DNA from: an uncultured Candidatus Saccharibacteria bacterium
GTDB taxonomy: Bacteria > Patescibacteriota > Saccharimonadia > Saccharimonadales > Saccharimonadaceae
Reading direction: 5' to 3'
Length of the DNA: 64,000 nucleotides
NCBI GenBank assembly: GCA_947302125.1
Contig: CAMYUL010000004.1
Span: forward strand, 1 to 64,000
In this document: piece after piece, positions 43,358 through 51,042 of the stretch
Position numbering within the stretch: the first letter of the stretch is position 1
Layout: every line of letters starts with the position of its first letter
Program-made: the position numbers and the translations under genes
The notes under the pieces: generated by a model
Told to the model about the DNA's origin: nothing
The model's input: the letters and a program-made list of their open reading frames with translations, nothing else
The model's database searches: none

Positions 43358-46105
43358 ATGCTAGCAGCAATCATTAACTTTATTTTAATGCCGATTGTCT
43401 GGGTGCCAATCGTTGGCGTCCTCGGTTTTTTAACCTATAAAAACTACAAGAAATTAAACAAGCTCAAGGTCTTGAATGTCGACAGCGTCCTCTTGATGCT
43501 CGAGATTCCGCGCACTAATGATAAGAAGGAGTTGGCCGCTGAGCAACTTTTTGCTAGCCTTCACGGTATTTTGAGAGACAAGATTGAGCTCAAAAACTCC
43601 GACGGCGTGCAGGAGCACTTAAGTTTTGAAATCGTTTCTACTGGCGGGCAGATCCGCTTCTTCGTCTGGACACCAAAAGTCTTGCAGAGCTTTGTCGAGG
43701 GTCAAATTTATGCTCAATATCCTACTGTCCAAATCTACAAAGTTAAAGAAGACTATGTCGACAAGCGCAAGGAACATCCAGTTTGTTACTCTTCGGAAAT
43801 TACCTTAACTGAGAATGAAGTCTTACCAATTAAGACTTTCGAAAACTTCGAGGTCGACCCTCTAGCTGGTATTACTGGCACGCTCGCCAAGCTTGATCCA
43901 GACAAGAAAGAAGAACTCTGGATTCAGATCCTAATCCGCCCAATCCCTGACGACTGGCACAAATCCACTACTGATAAATGGGTAGAAAAAGTCAAATCTG
44001 GCCAAAAATCATTCAGACTTCTTGGTATTGATTGGATTTGGCTAATTACCGCCATTGGCGCACTCTTCCGCCCGCCAGAAGGGGGAACTGAAGCCCCTGT
44101 TAAGGTGGAACTTTCCGAACGTGCCAAGACTCAGGTAGAAAAAGCCGAGGAAAAAGCAACTAAGCTCGGCTACGAAGTTAAAATCCGTCTAGCCTACCTT
44201 GGCGACGATCAAATGGACGCCAAACTTAATATGCAAGCCCTTGTTGGTACTTTTAAACAGTACAACTCTACTAACTTAAACGGCTTCAAGAGTGTTGGCG
44301 GCACTTTTGACAGTTCCGCGCTTGACGCCTATAAGTTACGCCAATTCAACGGTCACGGCTTTATTCTTAACATTTCTGAGCTCGCATCCGTTTATCACTT
44401 GCCACACACTTCTGTGGAAACTCCTAATATTGTTTGGGCTACTTCCAAGACTGCTGAGCCTCCTGCACAGCTTCCTCTCATTACTGGCAACGCCGCTAGC
44501 GACGAAAATATTTCCGCTTTCGGTCTTACTAATTTCCGCGGCATCAATCATCAATTCGGCATGCTTCGCCGCGACCGTTCTCGTCACGTCTATATTATTG
44601 GCCAAACCGGCGCCGGTAAATCTGGTATGCTCGAGCTCTTTGCCCTCTCTGATATTTTCTACGATCAGGGCTATTGCATTATCGATCCGCACGGTGACTT
44701 CGCGATCAATAACCTCCGCTTTATCCCAGAAAAACGTATCAAAGACGTAGTTTACTTTAACCCGGCCGACACTCAATATCCAGTCGCCTTCAACCCTCTA
44801 GAGCTTTCCGACCCAGCCAGAAAACCAAATGTCACTTCTGAAGTTATCGGTGTGCTTAAACGTATGTTTGGCGATTCTTGGGGTCCACGCCTTGAGCATA
44901 TCTTACGTTATACCCTCTTAGCCCTCCTCGACCGCCCAGAGACGACTCTTCTCGATATTTCTCGCATGCTTACCGATAAGGATTTCCGCAAGGAGACCCT
45001 CGACTATTGTAAAGATGTCACCGTCTTACAATTCTGGAAACACGAGTTCGGCCAGTGGAATGACAAGCAAGTTAATGAGTCTATCGCCCCTGTCCTTAAC
45101 AAGGTCGGCGCCTTTACGGCTAACCCAATCATTAGAAATATCATCGGTCAACCAAAGTCTAGCTTCGACGTTCGTCGTATCATGGACGAAGGGAAGATCC
45201 TCGTCGTCAACCTCTCCAAGGGCCTCATTGGTGAAGATAACGCCGGTATCCTTGGCGCTTTCCTCGTTACTAAGGTTCAGCTTGCAGCCATGAGCCGCTC
45301 AGACATTCCTGATGTCGCTGATCGCCGTCCATTCTATCTCTATGTCGATGAGTTCCAGAACTTTGCTACTGATTCCTTTGCCGTCATTCTCTCTGAGGCC
45401 CGCAAATACGGCCTTAACCTCACCGTTGCTAACCAGTACATTTCTCAGATGACCGACACCGTCCGCGATGCCGTCTTTGGCAACGTCGGTACTACTATTT
45501 CTTTCCGCGTCTCCGCCGATGATGCCCCACTCCTCGTTAAGCAGTTTGAGCCTACCTTCGAAGCTCAAGACCTCTTGCAGATGAATAACCGCAACTTCGT
45601 TATCTCTATGATTATCAATGGCGAAAAGGTTCCAGCCTTCTCTGCTACCACCTTATCCATCCCTAATACTCCTAAGGACAACTTTGAGGCCATTGTCGCT
45701 TCCTCTCGTATGAAGTACTCTCGCCCACGCGCCGAAGTCGAAGCTGAGATTAAAGAGACTATTGAACAGTCCGAAAAGTATAAGAAGGAGCTTTCTGACT
45801 CTGGTCGCGAAGCTGGTTCCAGGGGTAATCCTGCTAATAAACAGGGGTCCACCCCTGTTAAAGAACAGGGAACTACGGTAGAAAAGAAGGGCTTCGCCTT
45901 TCAACCCTCTCCTAAGTCGGATTTCAAGAAATTAAAGCTTTCCCCAAACGCCGCCGAGAATAAAGAAAACCGCCCAAGCCTCAAAGATCTTGGCAAGCTA
46001 GTTGCTGAAAAACAATCGCCAGAAAAGGGAAATGATAAGAAACAGGGAAACGGCCCTAAGAAACAGGGAAATTACCCTAAGAATCACAAGAATCATCATC
46101 AATAA
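43358..46105 (+). CDS. Large HerA/TraG-type P-loop ATPase, membrane-anchored
   Basis: 915 aa. An N-terminal membrane hairpin (about 1-25), about 380 residues of mixed sequence, Walker A IGQTGAGKSGMLE (about 414-426), DPHGDFA, Walker B YLYVDEFQNFATDS (about 658-671) and a late Arg/Gln motif region (NQYISQMTDTVRDAVFGNVG). This fits VirD4/TraG/VirB4-like DUF87 ATPases common in CPR genomes and linked to type IV secretion, pili or DNA translocation. The last 80 residues are a repetitive Lys/Gln/Gly/Asn tail (KKQGN repeats), whose codons repeat AACAGGG. Confidence 0.8.
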   Translation: MLAAIINFILMPIVWVPIVGVLGFLTYKNYKKLNKLKVLNVDSVLLMLEIPRTNDKKELAAEQLFASLHGILRDKIELKNSDGVQEHLSFEIVSTGGQIRFFVWTPKVLQSFVEGQIYAQYPTVQIYKVKEDYVDKRKEHPVCYSSEITLTENEVLPIKTFENFEVDPLAGITGTLAKLDPDKKEELWIQILIRPIPDDWHKSTTDKWVEKVKSGQKSFRLLGIDWIWLITAIGALFRPPEGGTEAPVKVELSERAKTQVEKAEEKATKLGYEVKIRLAYLGDDQMDAKLNMQALVGTFKQYNSTNLNGFKSVGGTFDSSALDAYKLRQFNGHGFILNISELASVYHLPHTSVETPNIVWATSKTAEPPAQLPLITGNAASDENISAFGLTNFRGINHQFGMLRRDRSRHVYIIGQTGAGKSGMLELFALSDIFYDQGYCIIDPHGDFAINNLRFIPEKRIKDVVYFNPADTQYPVAFNPLELSDPARKPNVTSEVIGVLKRMFGDSWGPRLEHILRYTLLALLDRPETTLLDISRMLTDKDFRKETLDYCKDVTVLQFWKHEFGQWNDKQVNESIAPVLNKVGAFTANPIIRNIIGQPKSSFDVRRIMDEGKILVVNLSKGLIGEDNAGILGAFLVTKVQLAAMSRSDIPDVADRRPFYLYVDEFQNFATDSFAVILSEARKYGLNLTVANQYISQMTDTVRDAVFGNVGTTISFRVSADDAPLLVKQFEPTFEAQDLLQMNNRNFVISMIINGEKVPAFSATTLSIPNTPKDNFEAIVASSRMKYSRPRAEVEAEIKETIEQSEKYKKELSDSGREAGSRGNPANKQGSTPVKEQGTTVEKKGFAFQPSPKSDFKKLKLSPNAAENKENRPSLKDLGKLVAEKQSPEKGNDKKQGNGPKKQGNYPKNHKNHHQ
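45840..45859. repeat. 20-bp palindrome of the ACCCCTGTT motif inside the ATPase tail
   Basis: AACAGGGGTCCACCCCTGTT, a perfect inverted repeat. 19 of 20 bases recur on the minus strand at 46993-47012. The half-site is the unit of the array at 46161-46292. Confidence 0.8.
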
Positions 46106-46160
46106 TTCCCCTTCTTACCTCTGTTAATTCCCCAAGAAATTGGGGAATTATTAGTTCTCT

Positions 46161-46292
46161 ACCCCTGTTTAACACCTATTCCACCCCTATTAACCAACCA
46201 ACATCATGGTTCTCTACCCCTGTTGCGCCCCAATACTACCCCTGTTACACCCCAATACCACCCCTATTTCTCCCCTGTTCCACCCCTGTTAA
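46161..46292 (+). repeat. Tandem array of twelve 11-bp units (ACCCCTRTTNN)
   Basis: Contiguous 11-bp units start at 46161, 46172, 46183, ... 46282. Motif copies ACCCCTGTT or ACCCCTATT sit at units 46161, 46183, 46216, 46238, 46260, 46271 (TCCCCTGTT) and 46282; units 46227 and 46249 read CCCCAATAC. A longer repeat GTTCTCTACCCCTGTT occurs at 46154 and 46209, 55 bp (five units) apart. Eleven is not a multiple of three and no ORF is supported, so the periodicity is a DNA or RNA property. The strand is almost free of G. Confidence 0.85.
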
Positions 46293-46447
46293 ATCCTCAC
46301 AAGGCCACAGAAAGCGCCAGGACGCACGTTTTAGTTAAAACGACTACACATACGTCTACGGGCATTAAACGGCCTAGAATCGCACGAGAATGGGGAAATA
46401 CACGAAAAGTAAGCATAAGCACCAACAAACCACAAAAAATCAGCCAT

Positions 46448-46475
46448 AAAAAGACGCATGGACAATCGTCTTTTT
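46448..46475 (+). terminator. Terminator-like hairpin in the 46.1-47.0 kb gene-free region
   Basis: AAAAAGACG (46448-46456), 10-nt loop, CGTCTTTTT (46467-46475). It may end transcripts from the ATPase gene. Between the array and this hairpin lies a palindrome CGTTTTAGTTAAAACG (near 46328-46343). Confidence 0.8.
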
Positions 46476-46487
46476 GCGATAGTTTTA

Positions 46488-46515
46488 ATGTCGCACAATG
46501 TATATTTTACGACAT
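46488..46515. other. dif-like 28-bp Xer site candidate
   Basis: Arms ATGTCGCACAA (46488-46498) and TTTTACGACAT (46505-46515) are inverted repeats at 9 of 11 positions around the centre TGTATA. The E. coli dif centre is also TGTATA, and its left arm shares CGCA.AA. The right arm matches dif poorly. It lies where the two long gene blocks converge. Weak but position-supported. Confidence 0.4.
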
Positions 46516-46605
46516 TAACAAAGCCGCCACCTATATATATGCCAATGCCTAAAACAGCCCATAGTCCTGGGGGAAAGACTATATATTGTCTCCTATATTG
46601 CCTTT

Positions 46606-46763
46606 AAATTTAACTATTTACATATGACAATTTCTTTTCGAAACGGATAAATTTACTGAGGTCACGGCGCGAGTACGCGTCTTGAGCCGCGCCGCAGCGC
46701 CGCCTGACCGAAGTAGATTTATCCGCCTTGAGAAAAGCTTGTCATATTAAATGCGTTAAATTT
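46606..46763. repeat. 158-bp nested long hairpin, unassigned
   Basis: Six sets of arms nest in strict order: AAATTTAAC/GTTAAATTT, ATATGACAA/TTGTCATAT, CTTTTC/GAAAAG, GGATAAAT/ATTTATCC, GGTCA/TGACC, CGGCGCG/CGCGCCG (46665-46671 with 46688-46694). The inner part is far more GC-rich than its surroundings. A single unbranched imperfect rod could be an RNA or a folded single-strand DNA site. No T-run follows, so it is not a terminator. The end boxes match the RYYYAAC/GTTRRRY rule of integron attC sites, but no integrase is seen. Confidence 0.7.
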
Positions 46764-46990
46764 AGAGGCATTTTCCAGGACTTTTCCACAGCTAAACCCC
46801 GCCACCCCTGTTATCTCAAATTTTTCACGCGCAAAAATTTTTATTTGACATTTCCCTCTTTTATTTCCCTATTTCCCTTTTTCCCTGTTAATTTTGCCAA
46901 AATCAGTCAAAATCCAGTGTAATTTCCTACTCGCATTACCCCTCTGTTTCCCTTCCCGAACAAAAACCGAACACAGGAAACTACCACTGA

Positions 46991-47016
46991 AATAACAGAG
47001 GTGGACCCCTGTTATT
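46991..47016 (-). terminator. Palindrome after ftsQ, possible terminator
   Basis: AATAACAG (46991-46998) and CTGTTATT (47009-47016) flank AGGTGGACCC. On the minus strand it follows the ftsQ stop directly; the T-run is poor. It is a near copy of the palindrome at 45840. Confidence 0.55.
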
Positions 47017-47562
47017 TTACTTATAATACCCTTTTTCCTTCACTCTCACATCTATATACTGAGGATGAATATCTTTCTCAGTCACGTATTTAATCATCCT
47101 TGAGGCATCTTCAGCCGACACCGCAGTACCCCTGTCCATATTTAGCTTTACGTAGTAATCATATCCGTCAAGAAATACATCAATCTCACGGTTCTTTCCA
47201 GCTGGCACCACCGCTCGATTAACTGTATAGCCAATATCCTTAAAATCACCCTCGATTATTCCTACGAATTCCTTCATCCTAGAAGTAATCCCTACGTGTC
47301 CCTCGTCAATAATCTCTACTGTTGGGACAATTGCTGTCGCAGCTTTTTCCGCTTTTTCCCTGTTTTCCGACCAAATCGACACCTCCACCACAATCACCGT
47401 CGCAATAATACCAAGCACCGCCACTAGGGAAAGCACCTTTACAATTTTCTTAGCTTTCTCACGTTTACGTGCCTGCAATCGTTCGGACTCGCTCTCTTGC
47501 CTCTCCCATTCCTGGGCGATCGTCCGGCCTACACGCATAGTGCCTTTATTTTTTCTCGACAT
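47017..47562 (-). CDS. ftsQ: Short FtsQ/DivIB-like division protein
   Basis: 181 aa. A basic cytoplasmic N-terminus (about 1-47), one membrane segment (about 49-68), and an extracellular region of about 110 residues with no strong motif. The family call rests on topology and on position right after murG in the division cluster; FtsQ is usually longer (about 250 aa), so confidence is moderate. The ATG at 47562 (MSRKNKG) has an AGGTGG RBS and overlaps murG by 17 bp; a longer frame starts inside murG without an RBS. Confidence 0.6.
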   Translation of the reverse strand: MSRKNKGTMRVGRTIAQEWERQESESERLQARKREKAKKIVKVLSLVAVLGIIATVIVVEVSIWSENREKAEKAATAIVPTVEIIDEGHVGITSRMKEFVGIIEGDFKDIGYTVNRAVVPAGKNREIDVFLDGYDYYVKLNMDRGTAVSAEDASRMIKYVTEKDIHPQYIDVRVKEKGYYK

Positions 47563-48850
47563 CTTTCCCACCTTTATCAGGATCGGACTTCGGCTCAGCC
47601 TCCTCGGCCGTCTCAATCTCGCCAAGATTGCCATCTGCAATCTTTAATAGAATATCTGCTAAATCTTTTGCAGCCTTTGGCTTATATGTTTCATGCAATT
47701 TACTCGCCAAGTCCGCACGCACTCTTGGGCTACGCACTAATTTCTGCGTTAGTTCTAATAATATCCCCGGCTGCTGCACCATCCTATCGTCGCCAATCAT
47801 CTCTACTGCCCCCATTTCCATGAGTTTTTCCGCGTTCTTCATTTGATGACCGCCAGGCAATTTTTCAAACGGTACTAATATTACAGCCTTAGAAAGCGCT
47901 GCAAGCTCAGCAATAGTTGTCGCCCCCGCGCGAGAAATCACCACGTCGGCCGCCCCCATCAATTCATCCATTGTCGAGTTAAAAGCCCACATCCTAAAAT
48001 CAGAAGCCAGCTTTGCTTTATCCCAGTTCTCATATTTCTTCAAATCCACCATTTCCTCATAGCGCTCTCTGCCAGCTACTAATCCTACACTTGTAAACTT
48101 TAGCATTTCCGGCAAAATCTCACGCATCGCTTCGTTCATATGTTGAGCACCCTGACTACCGCCGGTCATTACCACAAGCGGCCGATCCTCAGAAAAACCA
48201 AAAGCTTTCTTCAGTGCCGCCTGACGCGAAGCGGAGACCTTCTTAAACTCCGGCGCCACTGGTACGCCCGTAATCACTACATTCTTATTTGCTCCATTAT
48301 AAAATTCTGAGACGCAAATCACCTTAGCATGCTTCATTAGAATACGATTAGCCAACCCCGGCACTGCATCCGACTCGTGCACCACATAAGGAACCCTCAA
48401 GAATCTCGCCACAAGCCCAACCGGCAGCCCTACAAAGCCACCTTTCAAAAATACCACGTCTGGTCGCGATTTGCGCGAAAGCATCCTAAAGAATGACTGC
48501 AAAATCCCACCGACAAATCCGATGAACCCGCAAATATTTCCCCATACAAGGTCATGCATTGTGGTCCCAAAATTCTTAAAATAATCTACGAATTTCCATC
48601 CAGCATACCGATGAAACTTACCAGACGACACTTTGCGTACCTGAATATACGGACGCTTACCGGAAACACGTGACTCCTCACCCCAAGACACGCCAATCTC
48701 CGTCGTAATCTTTACGACGTTTTTATAATACTTGCGATCCGTCCAAAACTCTACGCGAGTCCTCGGACGTTCTGCTAAAATTTCACGCACTACGGCGACG
48801 GCCGGGGTTATATGACCCCCTGAGCCCCCGCCCACTACTAATACTTTCAT
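47546..48850 (-). CDS. murG: UDP-GlcNAc--MurNAc-pentapeptide-PP-lipid transferase MurG
   Basis: 434 aa. GT-B fold with the signature VVGGGSGGHITPAVAV (residues 4-19), GGFVGLPVGLVARF, HESDAVPGLANR, VMTGGSQGAQHMNEAM and SRAGATTIAELAAL. It converts lipid I to lipid II on the inner membrane face. Extra residues lie in the N-terminal lobe (about 75-110) and the C-terminus is charged. The first 68 bp overlap the end of ftsW in another frame. Confidence 0.96.
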   Translation of the reverse strand: MKVLVVGGGSGGHITPAVAVVREILAERPRTRVEFWTDRKYYKNVVKITTEIGVSWGEESRVSGKRPYIQVRKVSSGKFHRYAGWKFVDYFKNFGTTMHDLVWGNICGFIGFVGGILQSFFRMLSRKSRPDVVFLKGGFVGLPVGLVARFLRVPYVVHESDAVPGLANRILMKHAKVICVSEFYNGANKNVVITGVPVAPEFKKVSASRQAALKKAFGFSEDRPLVVMTGGSQGAQHMNEAMREILPEMLKFTSVGLVAGRERYEEMVDLKKYENWDKAKLASDFRMWAFNSTMDELMGAADVVISRAGATTIAELAALSKAVILVPFEKLPGGHQMKNAEKLMEMGAVEMIGDDRMVQQPGILLELTQKLVRSPRVRADLASKLHETYKPKAAKDLADILLKIADGNLGEIETAEEAEPKSDPDKGGKDVEKK

Positions 48851-49988
48851 TATTTACCTCTCTTCCAGTATAACACGAAAGTTGACAAACTAAGCCAAGT
48901 GACACTGCGACAAACAACATACTTGTCCCACCATAGGATAGAAGCGGCAAAGTAATACCAGTAAGTGGCACCAACCCTGTCATTGCCGCAATGTTTATAA
49001 TTGTCTGCGTCGCTATCCAAGCAAAAACTCCGACCGTTACGAGACTCTTCTCTGTCTCTAGTTTTGCTGATACTTTCAAAATTCGAGATAAAAGCAAGAA
49101 AAATACTGCGATGATAGCGAATAATCCTACAAATCCGAAGGTTTCTCCCATCACTGCAAATACCGAGTCATTAATTGACTCCGGCAAGTACCCAGTCGCC
49201 TGTACACTATTCCCTATTCCCACACCAAGCAAGCCGCCAGTACCAATTGCCATTTTTGCATTGTCAATATGATATGTCTCGTCCGAACTTCCCTGTCCAG
49301 AAAAAGTCATCATTCTCTCTAGGCGGTGCGGCGAAGATAAAATTGCAAACAACCCACCGGCCGCTACTACCGCCACCGCCACTAAGAAATAATTCAATCG
49401 AATTCCGCTCATAAATAATATCCCCAGGACAATTGCTACCATCACGATACCGGTACCCAAATCTTTTTGTGCAATTACCACAAAACCAAGCGCTATTATC
49501 GATACAATCGCAAACGGCTGCAAAAAATCTCGTGTTTCCAACTTGTGCTCCGCCTTATAGCGCGCTACAAGCTGCGCTAGATATAGTACCAGCCCCAACT
49601 TCAAAAGTTCCGCCGGCTGGAACGTTGTTACACCAAGGTTAATCCACCTACAACCACCCAGCTCACAGACCGCAAGTGAAGAGTGAATTGCTGAAGCCAG
49701 GAACAATATCGCACAAGCCACGAGTCCGGTTACCATGATCCATTTTGAATACTCGCGTAGTTTCTCATATGGAATCTTAAATGCCGCAAAAAATCCAATC
49801 ACCGCAAGTATTACCGACTTTAGCTGCGAGATAAAGAAATAGTTAGTTGCAAGTTTCTTGTCGTCAGGAAGTGTAGCGTTCATAAAATTTACCCTCTGTG
49901 GGCCAATTGCAAAAATCACAATCAAACCTATCGCTAGTAGGACAAAGGTTAATATTGTAATTATTCTGTCACTTTTATGTTTTCGCAC
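48783..49988 (-). CDS. ftsW: Peptidoglycan glycosyltransferase FtsW (SEDS family)
   Basis: 401 aa, about ten membrane segments. SEDS hallmarks: GGCRWINLGVTTFQPAELLKLGLVLYLA, AQKDLGTG, GQGSSDETYHIDNA, GIGNSVQATGYLPE, GITLPLLSYGGTSM. It polymerises lipid II at the septum with its partner PBP. The last 22 codons, a basic tail, lie inside the start of murG in another frame, a 68-bp overlap. Confidence 0.96.
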   Translation of the reverse strand: MRKHKSDRIITILTFVLLAIGLIVIFAIGPQRVNFMNATLPDDKKLATNYFFISQLKSVILAVIGFFAAFKIPYEKLREYSKWIMVTGLVACAILFLASAIHSSLAVCELGGCRWINLGVTTFQPAELLKLGLVLYLAQLVARYKAEHKLETRDFLQPFAIVSIIALGFVVIAQKDLGTGIVMVAIVLGILFMSGIRLNYFLVAVAVVAAGGLFAILSSPHRLERMMTFSGQGSSDETYHIDNAKMAIGTGGLLGVGIGNSVQATGYLPESINDSVFAVMGETFGFVGLFAIIAVFFLLLSRILKVSAKLETEKSLVTVGVFAWIATQTIINIAAMTGLVPLTGITLPLLSYGGTSMLFVAVSLGLVCQLSCYTGREVNNESISSGRGLRGSYNPGRRRSA

Positions 49989-50010
49989 CTAACTAACCTC
50001 CAAATTTGTT

Positions 50011-51042
50011 CTAGGCGATTCCCCCTGCTGCCGCAATAAAGACGCCCACTAGTGCTAAGACTCCGGCAATTACCCAAAATCTCATTACGATCTTAGCCTC
50101 ACCCCAGCCCTTTGCCTCTAAGTGATGGTGAATTGGAGCAGAAATAAATAATTTGCGCTTGAAAACTTTTTTCCAAATCATCTGAAGAAGTGACGAACCA
50201 GCTTCCACTACTAGTAGCCCGCCGATAATCGGTAGCAAGAAGAACGAGTTGGTCATCATTGCTACTACACCAAGCCCAGCGCCAAGTGCAAATGAACCCA
50301 CATCTCCCATCATAAATCTTGCCGGTGGCACATTAAACCAAACATAGGAAAGCAACCAGCCGACCACTGTTAGACAAAAGCCGACTAGCATCCACTGACC
50401 CTGAAGGAGTGCAATAATTCCAAAAGCACCATAAGCAATCATACATAACCCACCAGCTAGACCATCAAGTCCATCAGAGATATTTACCGCATTAGAAGTT
50501 GCCACTACGGCAAACGCAAACACTGCAATCATTAACATTTCCGGAAGGATCCATTCGCCAACAAACGGAATATGAATCGAGCTCCACCCGAGCTTCACTG
50601 CAAAGAACCAGCCAAGCACGATTCCTACCGCCGTAATCATCGTAAATTTTACCGGCGCGCGCAAACCTGCTGCCCCATGCCCGTCGCCAAAGACATTAAT
50701 CATATCATCAATTAGCCCTACAATGGAGCCACCCAAAAACCCAAACAGCGGCAACCAGGTTTGGCCCCTATCCCAGTTGCAGATGTATGTCACTAGTCCA
50801 ACTGTTACTACGCCTACAATCCCCGCCATTGTTGGAAAGACTCTCTTGAATTTATGCGCATGAAGCTTTGTCATTACCGGAAGAGCTTTGCCGTCAATCG
50901 CTGTCTTTTTTTGCTTTTTCCAGAATTTATACTTATACGCAAAGTGTGTATAAATTGGCGTCAAAAACATCGCTAGAAGAAATGCGCCCAGCGCCAAAAC
51001 TAACCCATAAAACATCTCGTCACTTATTTTGATGCTAAGCAT
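50011..51042 (-). CDS. mraY: Phospho-MurNAc-pentapeptide transferase MraY
   Basis: 343 aa, ten membrane segments. FPTMAGIVGV, GLIDDMINV (the metal-binding Asp pair), SDGLDGLAGG, NVPPARFMMGDVGSFALG and the closing PIHHHLEAKGWGE. Makes lipid I. Its ATG overlaps the stop of the upstream PBP gene. Confidence 0.97.
   Translation of the reverse strand: MLSIKISDEMFYGLVLALGAFLLAMFLTPIYTHFAYKYKFWKKQKKTAIDGKALPVMTKLHAHKFKRVFPTMAGIVGVVTVGLVTYICNWDRGQTWLPLFGFLGGSIVGLIDDMINVFGDGHGAAGLRAPVKFTMITAVGIVLGWFFAVKLGWSSIHIPFVGEWILPEMLMIAVFAFAVVATSNAVNISDGLDGLAGGLCMIAYGAFGIIALLQGQWMLVGFCLTVVGWLLSYVWFNVPPARFMMGDVGSFALGAGLGVVAMMTNSFFLLPIIGGLLVVEAGSSLLQMIWKKVFKRKLFISAPIHHHLEAKGWGEAKIVMRFWVIAGVLALVGVFIAAAGGIA

Noticed and set aside
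46223..46552. Open frame of 109 codons across the repeat array
   Set aside because: No RBS or promoter fits, composition is Pro/Thr low-complexity from the array, and an 11-bp period is not a codon period.
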